DNA of 16,553 bases, taken from NCBI GenBank assembly GCA_012511355.1, contig JAAZGG010000098.1, positions 1-16,553 of the forward strand. The letters are read 5' to 3'. Of this stretch, positions 6,476 through 14,910 are shown in pieces. Origin of the DNA: a bacterium. Lineage in GTDB: Bacteria > Bacillota_I > Bacilli_A > RFN20 > UBA1709. Each line of letters starts with the position of its first letter. Position 1 is the stretch's first letter. The translations under genes were made by a program, and so were the position numbers. Below the pieces are notes generated by a model. The model made no database searches. It was not told where the DNA came from and was given only the letters and a program-made list of their open reading frames with translations.

Positions 6476-7234
6476 ATGAAATCAATACTTGGACGCAAGG
6501 TTGGTATGACCCAAGTGTTCACAACTGCCGGGGAGGTTATTCCCGTTACCGTTGTGGAGGTCTTGCCAAATGTGGTCTTACAAGTGAAGACCAAAGAAAA
6601 AGATGGTTATGAAGCCATCAAAGTCGGCTATGAGAATAAAAGAGCCGCGCTAGTCAATAAGCCAGATGCTGGTCAATTCTTAAAAGCTCAAAGCCCAACC
6701 AAACAATTTGTTAGGGAATTAAAGGGCGATGAAATGATGAAGTATGAAGTCGGCAGTGAAGTCAAAGTAGATTTATTTAATGCCGGTGAAGTAGTTGATG
6801 TCATTGGAAAGACCAAAGGTAAAGGTTTTACTGGTGTTGTTAAGGCTTATGGTTTCCGTAAGGGGCCCAGTGCTCATGGTTCCGGCTATCATCGTGGTGT
6901 AGGTTCTTTAGCGACCAGTGGTCGTTGGAACAACAGAATTCACCCAGGGCGTAAAATGCCAGGACATTTTGGTTTCACCACCAAGACTGTTCAAAATTTA
7001 GTTGTCATTTCAGTTGATGTTGAAAACAACGCCATGTTAATCAAAGGACCAATTCCTGGAGCCAATCGCTCCTTAGTCCTGATTCAAAGTGCGGTTAAAG
7101 CACAAAAGAAACCCCAACCGGAGCGCATTCTAGTTAAGTATGAAAAAGAACCCGCGCCGGTTTTAGAAGAAGTAAGTCCTGCTGTTGAGGAAGTTAATGT
7201 CCCAGAAGAAGTAGTGACTGTCGAAGGCAAATAG
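6476..7234 (+). CDS. rplC: 50S ribosomal protein L3 with C-terminal acidic extension
   Basis: An early-assembly 23S rRNA-binding protein near the peptidyl-transferase centre. At 252 residues it exceeds the usual length of about 209. The core is recognised by GRKVGMTQVF near the N-terminus, GKTKGKGFTGVVK, the loop HGSGYHRGVGS and GHFGFTTKTVQNL. The last 40 or so residues are a low-complexity Glu/Val/Pro-rich acidic tail absent from standard L3. Start choice: TAGGAG (6461-6466), fused with the rpsJ stop, is 9 bases before ATG 6476; a TTG at 6470 is too close to it. The stop is TAG. Confidence 0.98.
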   Translation: MKSILGRKVGMTQVFTTAGEVIPVTVVEVLPNVVLQVKTKEKDGYEAIKVGYENKRAALVNKPDAGQFLKAQSPTKQFVRELKGDEMMKYEVGSEVKVDLFNAGEVVDVIGKTKGKGFTGVVKAYGFRKGPSAHGSGYHRGVGSLATSGRWNNRIHPGRKMPGHFGFTTKTVQNLVVISVDVENNAMLIKGPIPGANRSLVLIQSAVKAQKKPQPERILVKYEKEPAPVLEEVSPAVEEVNVPEEVVTVEGK

Positions 7235-7258
7235 TAGCAAGAAAGGAGAAATCAAATT

Positions 7259-7912
7259 ATGCCAAGAGTAAATGTATTGGATCAAAATGGCGAGAAAGTA
7301 AGTACCCTTAATCTTGCGAAAGAGGTCTTCGCTATTGAGCCCAATGAACAAGCGATGTTTGATGCCGTTCAAGTCGCTTTAAGCAATCGTCGTCAAGACA
7401 CGGCCAAAACCAAGACACGGGCAGAAGTCCGTGGTGGTGGTAGGAAACCCTGGCGACAAAAAGGAACTGGTCGAGCAAGACATGGTTCCACGCGTTCTCC
7501 CCAATGGCGCCATGGTGGTGTTGCCTTTGGGCCAACTGGAGAACAAGATCATTCAATTAAGATGAACAAAAAAGAGCGCGTTTTAGCACTGAAGTCCATC
7601 TTATCTGCGAAATTAGCTATAAAAGAGTTAACTGTTGTTGATAAGTTCGAATTCGCTGAGCCTAAAACCAAGGCTATGGAAGCTTCTTTAAAGGCCCTTG
7701 GGCTAGAAGGCAAGAAAACACTCATAGTTATGAGTGCGGATTCAATGAATGATGAAGCCTTATTATCAGTCCTCAACTTACCTAAAGTTGGACTGCTCTA
7801 TTTCTTTGAAATTAATGTTTATGATGTGATGAATGCCGAACATTTAGTTCTAACTAAAGAGGCGGCAAAAATTCTTGGGGAGGTGCTAGGCAATGGCGCG
7901 GAAGGCAAGTAA
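7259..7912 (+). CDS. rplD: 50S ribosomal protein L4
   Basis: Binds 23S rRNA and lines the peptide exit tunnel; in some bacteria it represses its own operon. The 217-residue length is typical. The extended tunnel loop is clear: RAEVRGGGRKPWRQKGTGRA followed by GSTRSPQWRHGG. AAAGGAGAA at 7242-7250 serves ATG 7259. Its last 20 bases overlap the start of rplW in another frame, so the two are probably coupled. The stop is TAA. Confidence 0.99.
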   Translation: MPRVNVLDQNGEKVSTLNLAKEVFAIEPNEQAMFDAVQVALSNRRQDTAKTKTRAEVRGGGRKPWRQKGTGRARHGSTRSPQWRHGGVAFGPTGEQDHSIKMNKKERVLALKSILSAKLAIKELTVVDKFEFAEPKTKAMEASLKALGLEGKKTLIVMSADSMNDEALLSVLNLPKVGLLYFFEINVYDVMNAEHLVLTKEAAKILGEVLGNGAEGK

Positions 7913-8237
7913 GAGTGCGGAAGTTCGTAAATTCCCACTTCCGACCGAACATGATTATGCGGTTTTAAAAACTCCGCTAGTCACGGAAAAAAGTATGAAA
8001 CTGATGCAAGATGGTCAAAGAATAGTCCTAAAAGTCGCCGTTGGCGCAACAGCACCAGAAATTAAAAAGGCTTTTGAATCGATCTTTAATCGCAAGGTTA
8101 AAAGAATCAATACGGCTAATGTCCGTAGCAAACCTAAAAAGATGGGAAAATTTGAAGGTACAGTTCCCGCTTATAAGAAAGCAATTATTATCTTAGCGGA
8201 AGGCGAGAGTCTTGATCTCTTCGCGGAAGAGAAGTAG
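7893..8237 (+). CDS. rplW: 50S ribosomal protein L23 with N-terminal extension
   Basis: Located at the tunnel exit, where L23 docks trigger factor and the signal recognition particle. The core is recognised by LKTPLVTEKSMKLM, IKKAFESIFNRKVKRIN and MGKFEGTVPAYKKAI. It is 114 residues, about 20 longer at the N-terminus than the usual 95. GGGAGGTG at 7877-7884 is a strong site 8 bases before ATG 7893, so the extension seems genuine rather than a mis-called start. That start overlaps the end of rplD by 20 bases. The stop TAG merges into TAGGTGA for rplB. Confidence 0.98.
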   Translation: MARKASKSAEVRKFPLPTEHDYAVLKTPLVTEKSMKLMQDGQRIVLKVAVGATAPEIKKAFESIFNRKVKRINTANVRSKPKKMGKFEGTVPAYKKAIIILAEGESLDLFAEEK

Positions 8238-8247
8238 GTGAGAAAAT

Positions 8248-9081
8248 ATGGCAATTAAAAAATATAAACCAACCTCTCCTGGTCGCCGCAACATGACTAT
8301 CCTCGATAATCGGGAACTCAGTAAAAAGCAACCAGAAAAGAGATTGACTGTCGGTCTTAAGAAAACCGGTGGTCGTAACAACATGGGGCTCATCACCTGT
8401 CGACATATCGGTGGTGGAGCCAAAAGAAAGTATCGTTTAATTGATTTTAAACGCAACAAAGATAACATCCCCGCTCGGGTTCAGGCCTTAGAGTATGATC
8501 CTAACCGGACTTGTAACATTGCCCTTCTGGCTTATGCTGATGGGGAAAAGCGTTACATTCTCGCGCCAAAGGATTTGAAAGTTGGCGATCAGGTCATCTC
8601 GGGTGAACAGGCGGATATTATCGTTGGTAACTGTTTACCACTAGCCAATATTCCTGAAGGTACCTTTATTCACAATATTGAATTAAAACCAGGAGCTGGT
8701 GGTCAGCTCGTGCGTAGCGCGGGCACCAGCGCCCAGCTGCTCGCGAAAGAAGAAAAATACATTACTGTGCGTTTGGCTTCGGGCGAAGTTCGTAAAATCC
8801 TAGCCACTTGTCGGGCAACGATTGGTCAAGTTGGTAATGAGGACCATGGCCTTGTTAAGCTAGGCAAAGCTGGCAAAAGTCGGCATCTAGGGATACGGCC
8901 AACCGTTCGTGGTTCGGTTATGAACCCTGTCGATCACCCACATGGTGGTGGTGAAGGTAAATCACCAATCGGTCGTGACGCACCAAGAACACCTTGGGGC
9001 AAACGGGCCCTTGGTGTTAAGACAAGAAATAAAAAGAAGGCCTCTAGTCGTTTGATAATTAGACGCCGGAATGTTAAGTAG
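8248..9081 (+). CDS. rplB: 50S ribosomal protein L2
   Basis: An essential 23S rRNA-binding protein needed for subunit association and peptidyl transfer. The 277-residue length is normal. Signatures: [13 protein letters not shown] at the N-terminus, GGRNNMG, and [13 protein letters not shown], which contains the conserved catalytic-centre His. TAGGTGA (8235-8241), fused with the rplW stop, is 6 bases before ATG 8248. About 8 of the Arg codons are CGG, unusually many for a low-GC genome. The stop is TAG. Confidence 0.99.
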   Translation: MAIKKYKPTSPGRRNMTILDNRELSKKQPEKRLTVGLKKTGGRNNMGLITCRHIGGGAKRKYRLIDFKRNKDNIPARVQALEYDPNRTCNIALLAYADGEKRYILAPKDLKVGDQVISGEQADIIVGNCLPLANIPEGTFIHNIELKPGAGGQLVRSAGTSAQLLAKEEKYITVRLASGEVRKILATCRATIGQVGNEDHGLVKLGKAGKSRHLGIRPTVRGSVMNPVDHPHGGGEGKSPIGRDAPRTPWGKRALGVKTRNKKKASSRLIIRRRNVK

Positions 9082-9100
9082 AAAAGGAGGAAAATAAGAA

Positions 9101-9391
9101 ATGGCACGCAGTGTAAAAAAAGGACCCTTCGTTGATGCTCATCTAATGAAGAAGGTTGAAGCTTTAAACAAAGCTCATAAAAAAGAAGTTATTAAGACTT
9201 GGTCCCGCCGGTCAACTATCTTCCCCCAATTCGTCGAACATACCTTCGCCGTCTATAACGGAAGAGAGCATATTCCAGTTTATGTTACTGAGGATATGAT
9301 CGGACATAAATTAGGGGAGTTTTCTCCCACGAGGACCTACCGTGGTCACACCGGGCACACCGCTGAAGATAAGGCAGCGAAAGCCAGATAG
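9101..9391 (+). CDS. rpsS: 30S ribosomal protein S19
   Basis: A 30S head protein that contacts S13 and the A-site region. It is 96 residues long. Signatures: [12 protein letters not shown] at the start, [20 protein letters not shown] and [12 protein letters not shown] near the end. AAAAGGAGG at 9082-9090 serves ATG 9101. Its TAG stop begins the TAGGAGG site for rplV. Confidence 0.99.
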   Translation: MARSVKKGPFVDAHLMKKVEALNKAHKKEVIKTWSRRSTIFPQFVEHTFAVYNGREHIPVYVTEDMIGHKLGEFSPTRTYRGHTGHTAEDKAAKAR

Positions 9392-9402
9392 GAGGAGGGC
9401 AT

Positions 9403-9744
9403 ATGGCAAGTGAAGCAAAAGCCGTCGCGCGTACCGTGAGGATGACGCCACGCAAAGCCCGCCTCGTTCTCGATTTAGTTCGCGGGAAGACTATCAAAGA
9501 GGCGCAAGCGATTTTAGTAAATACCAATAAAGCCGCCGCATCTGTTGTTCTAAAGGTTATCAATTCTGCCGCTGCGAATGCGAGCAACAACTTTAACATG
9601 AATCCCGATAACTTGTATGTTAAAGAAATATATGCGGATGATGGAATTCGCATGAAGCGTTATATGCCAAGAGCTAAAGGTAGCGCTAGTAGCATAATCA
9701 AAAGAACATGTCACATTACCGCCGTGGTGGCGGAGAAAGAATAA
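9403..9744 (+). CDS. rplV: 50S ribosomal protein L22
   Basis: Binds 23S rRNA across all domains, with a beta-hairpin in the exit tunnel, where macrolide-resistance changes occur in other bacteria. It is 113 residues, a standard length. [17 protein letters not shown] and the hairpin segment [11 protein letters not shown] identify it. TAGGAGG (9389-9395) is shared with the rpsS stop. The TAA stop runs directly into TAAGGAGG for rpsC. Confidence 0.99.
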   Translation: MASEAKAVARTVRMTPRKARLVLDLVRGKTIKEAQAILVNTNKAAASVVLKVINSAAANASNNFNMNPDNLYVKEIYADDGIRMKRYMPRAKGSASSIIKRTCHITAVVAEKE

Positions 9745-9757
9745 GGAGGGAGATACT

Positions 9758-10423
9758 ATGGGTCAAAAAGTTAATCCAGTTGGACTGCGCGTTGGCGTGA
9801 ACCGTGATTGGGATTCCTTATGGTATGCCGATAAAGAGTACTCCAAGTTCTTACAAGAAGATATTAAGATGCGGGAATTACTGGAGAAAGAGTTAAATGA
9901 TGCTGGCCTTTCTCGGACTGAAATTAGAAGAATCAAAGATAACATTGAAGTCATCGTTTGGGTGGCTAAACCTGGTGTTGTCTTAGGTCAAGACGGTAAA
10001 CATGTTGAAGAAATAGTTAAGAAATTAACAAAACTTTGTAATGGCGCCAAGGTTAAAATCAGCGTTCAAGAAGTTAAAAACGTCGATCTAGATGCGACTT
10101 TAGTTGCTAGATCTATCGCCTTACAACTTGAACAAAGAGCTTCCTTTAGAACCGCTCAAAAGAAAGCGATACAAAGAGTTATGCGGGCGGGGGCTAAGGG
10201 AGTTAGAACGATTGTTTCTGGTCGTTTAGGTGGCGCGGAAATCGCGCGTAGTGAGGGCTACTCCGATGGTGTTGTTCCTCTTCACACCCTAAGCGCAGAT
10301 ATTGATTTTGCTATCGCCGAAGCTGCCACACAGTATGGCCGTTTAGGTGTCAAAGTTTGGATTTGTCGGGGCGAGATTCTCAAGAAGAAAAAAGCTCATG
10401 ACTTTAATGCGAAAGGAGAGTAG
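9758..10423 (+). CDS. rpsC: 30S ribosomal protein S3
   Basis: Forms part of the mRNA entry channel with S4 and S5, which has helicase activity. It is 221 residues long, beginning MGQKVNPVGLRVGV. The KH domain contains KPGVVLGQDGKHVEE, with GQDG as the GxxG loop. The C-terminal domain has GVRTIVSGRLGGAEIAR and DIDFAIAEAATQYGRLGVKV. TAAGGAGGG (9742-9750), shared with the rplV stop, serves ATG 9758. The stop is TAG. Confidence 0.99.
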   Translation: MGQKVNPVGLRVGVNRDWDSLWYADKEYSKFLQEDIKMRELLEKELNDAGLSRTEIRRIKDNIEVIVWVAKPGVVLGQDGKHVEEIVKKLTKLCNGAKVKISVQEVKNVDLDATLVARSIALQLEQRASFRTAQKKAIQRVMRAGAKGVRTIVSGRLGGAEIARSEGYSDGVVPLHTLSADIDFAIAEAATQYGRLGVKVWICRGEILKKKKAHDFNAKGE

Positions 10424-10429
10424 TTATTT

Positions 10430-10843
10430 ATGTTAATGCCTAAGAGAACTAAATACAGAAGACCCCATCGCATAAGTTATGAGGGCAAGGCTAAGGCAGG
10501 GACGACTGTTAATTTTGGGGAGTTTGGTTTACAAGCCATTGAAGGCGGCTACGTAACCAATAACCAAATTGAAGCCGCCCGTATCGCTTTATCCCGTTAT
10601 ACTAGAAGAGCGGGTCAAATTTGGATTCGCATCTTCCCCCATTTATCAAAGACCAAAAAACCTTTAGAGGTTAGAATGGGTTCTGGTAAAGGTGCCCCAG
10701 ATTCTTGGGTCGCTGTAGTTAAAGCTGGAAGAATTATGTTTGAAATTGGTGGCGTGTCTGAAGAACAATGCCGTGAGGCCTTGCGTTTGGCATCTCACAA
10801 GTTACCAGTCAAGACAAGAGTTGTCACTAAGGAGGGTGAGTAA
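10430..10843 (+). CDS. rplP: 50S ribosomal protein L16
   Basis: Organises the A-site tRNA elbow and the 5S/23S region. It is 137 residues long. [27 protein letters not shown] and [19 protein letters not shown] are family signatures. Start choice: AAAGGAGAG (10412-10420) inside the end of rpsC is 9 bases before ATG 10430 and 15 before the in-frame ATG 10436, so 10430 is preferred. The stop is TAA, two bases before rpmC. Confidence 0.99.
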   Translation: MLMPKRTKYRRPHRISYEGKAKAGTTVNFGEFGLQAIEGGYVTNNQIEAARIALSRYTRRAGQIWIRIFPHLSKTKKPLEVRMGSGKGAPDSWVAVVKAGRIMFEIGGVSEEQCREALRLASHKLPVKTRVVTKEGE

Positions 10844-10845
10844 TC

Positions 10846-11046
10846 ATGAAAAGCTCAGAAATTATAGAAATGAAAACCCCAGATCTCAAAAAGAAAGTTT
10901 TAGATTTAAGAGAAGAATTATTTATGTTGAAGTTCCAACAAGCCACTGGTAAGACTGAGGGTGTTGAGAAATGTCGCTCAATTCGTAAAGATATCGCCCG
11001 CATTCTAACAATCTTAAAAGAAAGGGCCACGGCTGAGGCTAAATAG
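10846..11046 (+). CDS. rpmC: 50S ribosomal protein L29
   Basis: A small two-helix protein beside L23 at the tunnel exit. It is 66 residues; LKFQQATGKTEG and the C-terminal KDIARILTIL are typical. AAGGAGGGTGAG (10829-10840) lies within the end of rplP, and rplP stops just two bases before ATG 10846, so the pair is tightly coupled. Its TAG stop begins the TAGGAGG site for rpsQ. Confidence 0.98.
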   Translation: MKSSEIIEMKTPDLKKKVLDLREELFMLKFQQATGKTEGVEKCRSIRKDIARILTILKERATAEAK

Positions 11047-11059
11047 GAGGTTTTGAACA

Positions 11060-11326
11060 ATGGAAGAAAGAAAAAGTCGTCGGACACTAAGTGGTGTCGT
11101 AGTTTCTGACAAAATGGCCAAAACCATTACCGTTTTAGTCGAAACAGCTAAGAAACATTCTTTGTATGGTAAAAGAGTTATCAGTACCAAGAAATACAAA
11201 GCTCATGATGAGCAAGAAAGCGCTAGAGTTGGCGACAAGGTAGAAATTATGGAATGCCGTCCGCTCTCAGCGACCAAGCATTTCCGTTTGGTTAGAATTT
11301 TAGAAAGAGCCGAACAGGTTGAATAA
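11060..11326 (+). CDS. rpsQ: 30S ribosomal protein S17
   Basis: An OB-fold primary 16S rRNA binder in the 30S body. It is 88 residues long. [22 protein letters not shown] and [22 protein letters not shown] are family hallmarks. TAGGAGG (11044-11050), fused with the rpmC stop, lies 9 bases before ATG 11060. Its TAA stop runs into TAAGGAGG for rplN. It is the last gene of the classical S10 block; no promoter or terminator separates it from the spc block. Confidence 0.98.
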   Translation: MEERKSRRTLSGVVVSDKMAKTITVLVETAKKHSLYGKRVISTKKYKAHDEQESARVGDKVEIMECRPLSATKHFRLVRILERAEQVE

Positions 11327-11339
11327 GGAGGATGTAGCT

Positions 11340-11714
11340 ATGATTCAAAAAGAAACAAATTTAGTCGTTGCTGACAACTCCGGAGCTCGGAGCGTCCGGG
11401 TTTTTAACCTTCACGGTGGATCTTTTCGTCGCTCCGCATCGGTTGGTGATATTGTCACTGGTTCGGTTAAGGATGCCATCCCTAATAGTGCGGTGAAAAA
11501 GGGCGAAATTGTGCGGGGCGTTATCGTTCGTACAAAAAAAGAAATTACCAGAGCAGATGGCGCAAGAATTCGCTTTGATGATAACGCAATTGTTTTGATT
11601 AAAGAAGATGGAACCCCAAGAGGTACACGGGTTTTTGGACCCGTTGCTCGGGAGTTAAGAGATAAGGGCGAGGGCTTTATGAAAATTGTGTCCTTAGCAC
11701 CCGAAGTCCTATAA
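11340..11714 (+). CDS. rplN: 50S ribosomal protein L14
   Basis: Forms an intersubunit bridge and binds ribosome-silencing factor RsfS. It is 124 residues from [17 protein letters not shown], two more than usual because of DKGEG before [26 protein letters not shown] is the other signature. Start choice: AAGGAGG (11325-11331), overlapping the rpsQ stop, serves ATG 11340; a longer frame from 11319 would overlap rpsQ and precede the ribosome site. The stop TAA leads into TAAGGAGG for rplX. Confidence 0.99.
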   Translation: MIQKETNLVVADNSGARSVRVFNLHGGSFRRSASVGDIVTGSVKDAIPNSAVKKGEIVRGVIVRTKKEITRADGARIRFDDNAIVLIKEDGTPRGTRVFGPVARELRDKGEGFMKIVSLAPEVL

Positions 11715-11728
11715 GGAGGCGATCGCAG

Positions 11729-12148
11729 ATGAAAATTAGAAAAGGCGATACCGTAAAAATTATAGCGGGTGGCAACTCAAAAAAGAATCAAGACAAGGGT
11801 AAGGTTGGCGAAGTTCTCGACGTTAATCTTAAAAAGAATACTGTCGTTGTTCAAGGAGTCAATATTGTGGTTAAACACCATAAACCCACGCAGCAACATC
11901 CAGAAGGCAACATTGAAACTAAGGAAGCGCCCATTGATGCTTCTAATGTCGCTTATTACGACAACAAAGAGAAAAAGATTGTAAAAATCGGCTACAAATT
12001 CGTAGAAGGCAAAAAAGTTCGAGTTGATAAAAAGACCGGCATTCCTTTAGAAAAGAAGGTTGCTAAAAAGGTCGCTAAAGCCGAAAAGAAGAAAGTCGAC
12101 AAAAAGAAAACTAGTAGTAAAAAGACTAGCAAGGTTAAGGAGGGTTAA
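11729..12148 (+). CDS. rplX: 50S ribosomal protein L24 with Lys-rich C-terminal extension
   Basis: An assembly-initiating KOW-domain protein at the tunnel exit. The core reads MKIRKGDTVKIIAGG, DKGKVGEVLDV and GVNIVVKHHKP. At 139 residues it is about 35 longer than the usual 103 or so. The C-terminal tail after GIPLEKK is repetitive and very basic (KKVAKK, AEKKK, SSKKTSK). A short insertion NSKKNQ sits in the first KOW loop. TAAGGAGG (11712-11719), fused with the rplN stop, serves ATG 11729. The stop TAA lies inside the coupling region for rplE. Confidence 0.98.
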   Translation: MKIRKGDTVKIIAGGNSKKNQDKGKVGEVLDVNLKKNTVVVQGVNIVVKHHKPTQQHPEGNIETKEAPIDASNVAYYDNKEKKIVKIGYKFVEGKKVRVDKKTGIPLEKKVAKKVAKAEKKKVDKKKTSSKKTSKVKEG

Positions 12149-12151
12149 ACT

Positions 12152-12691
12152 ATGAGTCGTTTATTAGATAAATATCGCAACGAAGTTGTACCTGCCCTTA
12201 ACAAAAAATATAAGTATAAGTCGGTAATGCAGACTCCGCGTTTAGTCAAAATTGTGGTTAACGTTGGAGTCGGTGATGCGACAGGTAATGCCAAGTTACT
12301 TGAAGATTCGGTTAGAGAATTAACGCAGATTACCGGTCAAAAACCCGTAATTACCAAAGCCAAGAAATCCATTGCCACTTTTAAATTAAGAACAGGCATG
12401 CAAATTGGCTGTAAAGTTACTCTAAGGGGCGAGAGAATGTATGAATTTTTAGATAAACTCATCAACATTGCCTTGCCACGAGTTCGGGACTTCAGAGGTG
12501 TTTCTAAAACCGCCTTTGATGGTCGGGGCAACTACACCTTAGGAGTTAAAGAGCAATTGATCTTCCCCGAGATTAACTATGAAGATGTTAACCGCGTGCG
12601 GGGAATGGATATTGTTATTGTTACCAGCGCTAAGCAAGATGAGCAGGCTCGTGAGATGTTAGCTCTCATGGGTATGCCGTTTGCTCGCTAG
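12152..12691 (+). CDS. rplE: 50S ribosomal protein L5
   Basis: Binds 5S rRNA in the central protuberance and contacts P-site tRNA. It is 179 residues long. [40 protein letters not shown] and [17 protein letters not shown] are conserved blocks. AAGGAGGG (12137-12144) lies within the end of rplX, whose stop is three bases before ATG 12152. The stop is TAG. Confidence 0.99.
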   Translation: MSRLLDKYRNEVVPALNKKYKYKSVMQTPRLVKIVVNVGVGDATGNAKLLEDSVRELTQITGQKPVITKAKKSIATFKLRTGMQIGCKVTLRGERMYEFLDKLINIALPRVRDFRGVSKTAFDGRGNYTLGVKEQLIFPEINYEDVNRVRGMDIVIVTSAKQDEQAREMLALMGMPFAR

Positions 12692-12706
12692 AAGGAGGAG
12701 CGATTT

Positions 12707-12892
12707 ATGGCAAAATTATCACAAAGAGTTCGTCATGCACGGCCCAAAAAGTATGCCGTTAGAGAGTATAGCCGCTGTGAACGCTGCGGTCGCCCTCGTG
12801 CTGTATTAAGTAAATTCAAGCTGTGTCGGATTTGTGTCCGTGAATTGGCCTATAAAGGTCAAATTCCTGGCATGAAGAAGTCCAGTTGGTAG
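12707..12892 (+). CDS. rpsZ: 30S ribosomal protein S14, zinc-ribbon (type Z)
   Basis: A 30S head protein. It is 61 residues long with four cysteines as CxxC pairs (C24/C27 and C40/C43) that bind zinc; this is the short zinc-dependent form common in Bacillota and Mollicutes. The end [16 protein letters not shown] is characteristic. AAGGAGGAG right after the rplE stop TAG serves ATG 12707. A zinc-independent copy may exist elsewhere but cannot be seen here. Confidence 0.98.
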   Translation: MAKLSQRVRHARPKKYAVREYSRCERCGRPRAVLSKFKLCRICVRELAYKGQIPGMKKSSW

Positions 12893-12917
12893 AAAGGTTT
12901 AGAAGGAGGAAATAAAC

Positions 12918-13310
12918 ATGGGAATGACAGATCCAATTGCTGATATGCTGACGAGAATTCGTAATGCCAATCAGATGAGAAACGCCACTGTTATTATGCC
13001 TCACTCCAAAGTCAAGGAAGAAATTGCCCGGATTTTGAAAGAGGAAGGCTATATTGAAGATTACTTTGCTTCAGGTGACGTTAAAAAAGAACTAACATTG
13101 ACTTTAAGATATGTTGGTAATGATCGCGTTATTACTGGTTTAAAGAGAATTTCTAAACCAGGTTTACGCGTTTATGTTAGAGCAAAACAAATGCCTAGAG
13201 TTTTGAACGGCTTAGGTATTGCTCTTATTTCTACCGCTAATGGAATGCTTACCGATAAGGAAGCTAGAAAGAATAATGTGGGCGGCGAAGTCGTCGCTTA
13301 CATCTGGTAG
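12918..13310 (+). CDS. rpsH: 30S ribosomal protein S8
   Basis: A central-domain 16S rRNA binder; in E. coli it represses the spc operon through a site near rplE. It is 130 residues, beginning [18 protein letters not shown] and ending [24 protein letters not shown] sequence is present as [20 protein letters not shown] at 12903-12909 serves ATG 12918. The stop TAG runs into TAGGGGAGG for rplF. Confidence 0.99.
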   Translation: MGMTDPIADMLTRIRNANQMRNATVIMPHSKVKEEIARILKEEGYIEDYFASGDVKKELTLTLRYVGNDRVITGLKRISKPGLRVYVRAKQMPRVLNGLGIALISTANGMLTDKEARKNNVGGEVVAYIW

Positions 13311-13322
13311 GGGAGGGGTTTT

Positions 13323-13871
13323 ATGTCACGTATAGGTAAAAAACCCATCGTCTTACCGGAAGATGTAACGGTGGAGTTAGAAGGTCAAACAATCACTGTT
13401 AAAGGGAAAAATGGGAGCCTAAATTACACTTATCCCCAATTGATTAAAGTTGCACTTGAGGGTAATGAAATTTTAGTTAGCCGGCCTGATGATGAAAAAA
13501 TATCACGGCAGTTACACGGTACAGTTCGCTCTCTTATCCAAAACATGGTTGTTGGTTGTCACCAAGGCTTTAAGAAAGTTTTGGTCTTAAAGGGTACGGG
13601 CTTTAGATCGGCAATCGAAGGAAAAGATGTAGTTTTGAATGTCGGTTACTCTCATCCCATTCGTGTAGAGATAATCCCTGGTTGCAAGGTAGAATGCAGC
13701 GGTCCTAACAACACCATTATTACCGTTACTGGGATTGATAAACAAGCGGTAGGTCAACTGGCAGCCCAAATTCGCGGCGCTAGAAAACCCGAACCTTACT
13801 TAGGCAAAGGCGTTTCTTATCAGGATGAACGCATCCGGCGTAAGGAAGGCAAGAAAGCCGGTAAGAAGTAG
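13323..13871 (+). CDS. rplF: 50S ribosomal protein L6
   Basis: A 50S protein near the L7/L12 stalk base and the sarcin-ricin loop. It is 182 residues: MSRIGKKPIVLPEDVTVELE, HGTVRSLIQNMVVG and the C-terminal KPEPYLGKGVSYQDERIRRKEGKK define it. TAGGGGAGG (13308-13316), fused with the rpsH stop, serves ATG 13323. The stop is TAG. Confidence 0.99.
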   Translation: MSRIGKKPIVLPEDVTVELEGQTITVKGKNGSLNYTYPQLIKVALEGNEILVSRPDDEKISRQLHGTVRSLIQNMVVGCHQGFKKVLVLKGTGFRSAIEGKDVVLNVGYSHPIRVEIIPGCKVECSGPNNTIITVTGIDKQAVGQLAAQIRGARKPEPYLGKGVSYQDERIRRKEGKKAGKK

Positions 13872-13893
13872 AACTTAGGAAAGGAGAAAAAAG

Positions 13894-14250
13894 ATGATTA
13901 AATTTGTTTCAAAAAATGTTGCGCGTCAAAAACGCCATCAACGGATTCGTCATAAAGTAAGTGGTACTGCCGAATGTCCTCGCCTAAGTGTTTACCGTTC
14001 GAATTCGCACATTCATGCCCAAATTATTGATGATAGCAAGGGTCTTACTTTAGCGGCGGCCTCTTCTGTCCAATTAAAATTAGCCAAAGGCGGAAGTATA
14101 GAGGCGGCTACTCAGGTTGGTAGTGAATTAGCTAAAGTGGCCAAGAAAAAAGGCATCAGCCAAGTGGTCTTTGATCGCAGTGGCTATCTTTATCACGGAC
14201 GTGTTAAAGCCTTAGCGGAAGCTGCCCGGGCTGGCGGCTTGGTCTTTTAG
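13894..14250 (+). CDS. rplR: 50S ribosomal protein L18
   Basis: Binds 5S rRNA together with L5. It is 118 residues. [27 protein letters not shown] and [22 protein letters not shown], read in parts, are standard. The 22-base gap after rplF carries AAAGGAG (13880-13886) before ATG 13894. Its TAG stop forms TAGGAGG for rpsE. Confidence 0.98.
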   Translation: MIKFVSKNVARQKRHQRIRHKVSGTAECPRLSVYRSNSHIHAQIIDDSKGLTLAAASSVQLKLAKGGSIEAATQVGSELAKVAKKKGISQVVFDRSGYLYHGRVKALAEAARAGGLVF

Positions 14251-14261
14251 GAGGTTGAAGT

Positions 14262-14897
14262 ATGGAAAACGAAGAGAAAGTTATTGTTAGTGAAGAAAAA
14301 GTTAGCGAAGCAACGAAAACTCAAGAAAAACCTCGTGAAGGGCAAGGACACGCTCGTCCAGAACGTAGAGGACCTCGGCGTGAAGGCCGTGGGCGCGGAA
14401 GAAGAGGGGATCGAGACAAGCAATTTAAAGAGCAAGTTATTGAGATCAATCGCGTCTCTAAAACTGTTAAAGGTGGCCGGAGAATCCGTTTCAATGCTTT
14501 AGTGGCGGTTGGTGATGGGAAAGGACAAGTCGGTTTTGGTACCGGCAAGGCCAATGAAGTTCCCGATGCCATTAAAAAGGCTTTAGAAGTTGCAAGAAAG
14601 AGTGTCTTTAGAGTACCGGTTGTTAAGGGTGATACCATCCCTCATGAAATCACCACTAGATATGGAGCCTGCAAGGTCTTCTTAAAACCAGCTAAGGTTG
14701 GTACTGGGGTTATTGCTGGTGGTCCAGTAAGAGCCGTGGTTGAATTGGCAGGTATTCGCAACATCTATTCTAAAGTTTATGGCTCACGTACCGCCATCAA
14801 TATGGTGCGGGCAGTCTGCGCCGGTCTTAAAGACTTAAAAACTGTTGGGAAAATTGCTGCTCTACGGGGCAAGGCACCCAAGGATATTAAATATTAG
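14262..14897 (+). CDS. rpsE: 30S ribosomal protein S5 with N-terminal Glu then Arg/Gly-rich extension
   Basis: An mRNA entry and decoding-fidelity protein (ram and spectinomycin-resistance sites are in S5 of other bacteria). It is 211 residues against a usual 166 or so. The standard core begins near residue 50 at [21 protein letters not shown] and includes [20 protein letters not shown]. The first 25 or so residues are Glu/Lys-rich, and residues 25-52 are Arg/Gly/Pro-rich ([11 protein letters not shown]), probably disordered. TAGGAGG (14248-14254) serves ATG 14262, and no equally good start lies at the core. The stop TAG leads into TAGGAGG for rplO. Confidence 0.98.
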   Translation: MENEEKVIVSEEKVSEATKTQEKPREGQGHARPERRGPRREGRGRGRRGDRDKQFKEQVIEINRVSKTVKGGRRIRFNALVAVGDGKGQVGFGTGKANEVPDAIKKALEVARKSVFRVPVVKGDTIPHEITTRYGACKVFLKPAKVGTGVIAGGPVRAVVELAGIRNIYSKVYGSRTAINMVRAVCAGLKDLKTVGKIAALRGKAPKDIKY

Positions 14898-14910
14898 GAG
14901 GTAAAGTATT

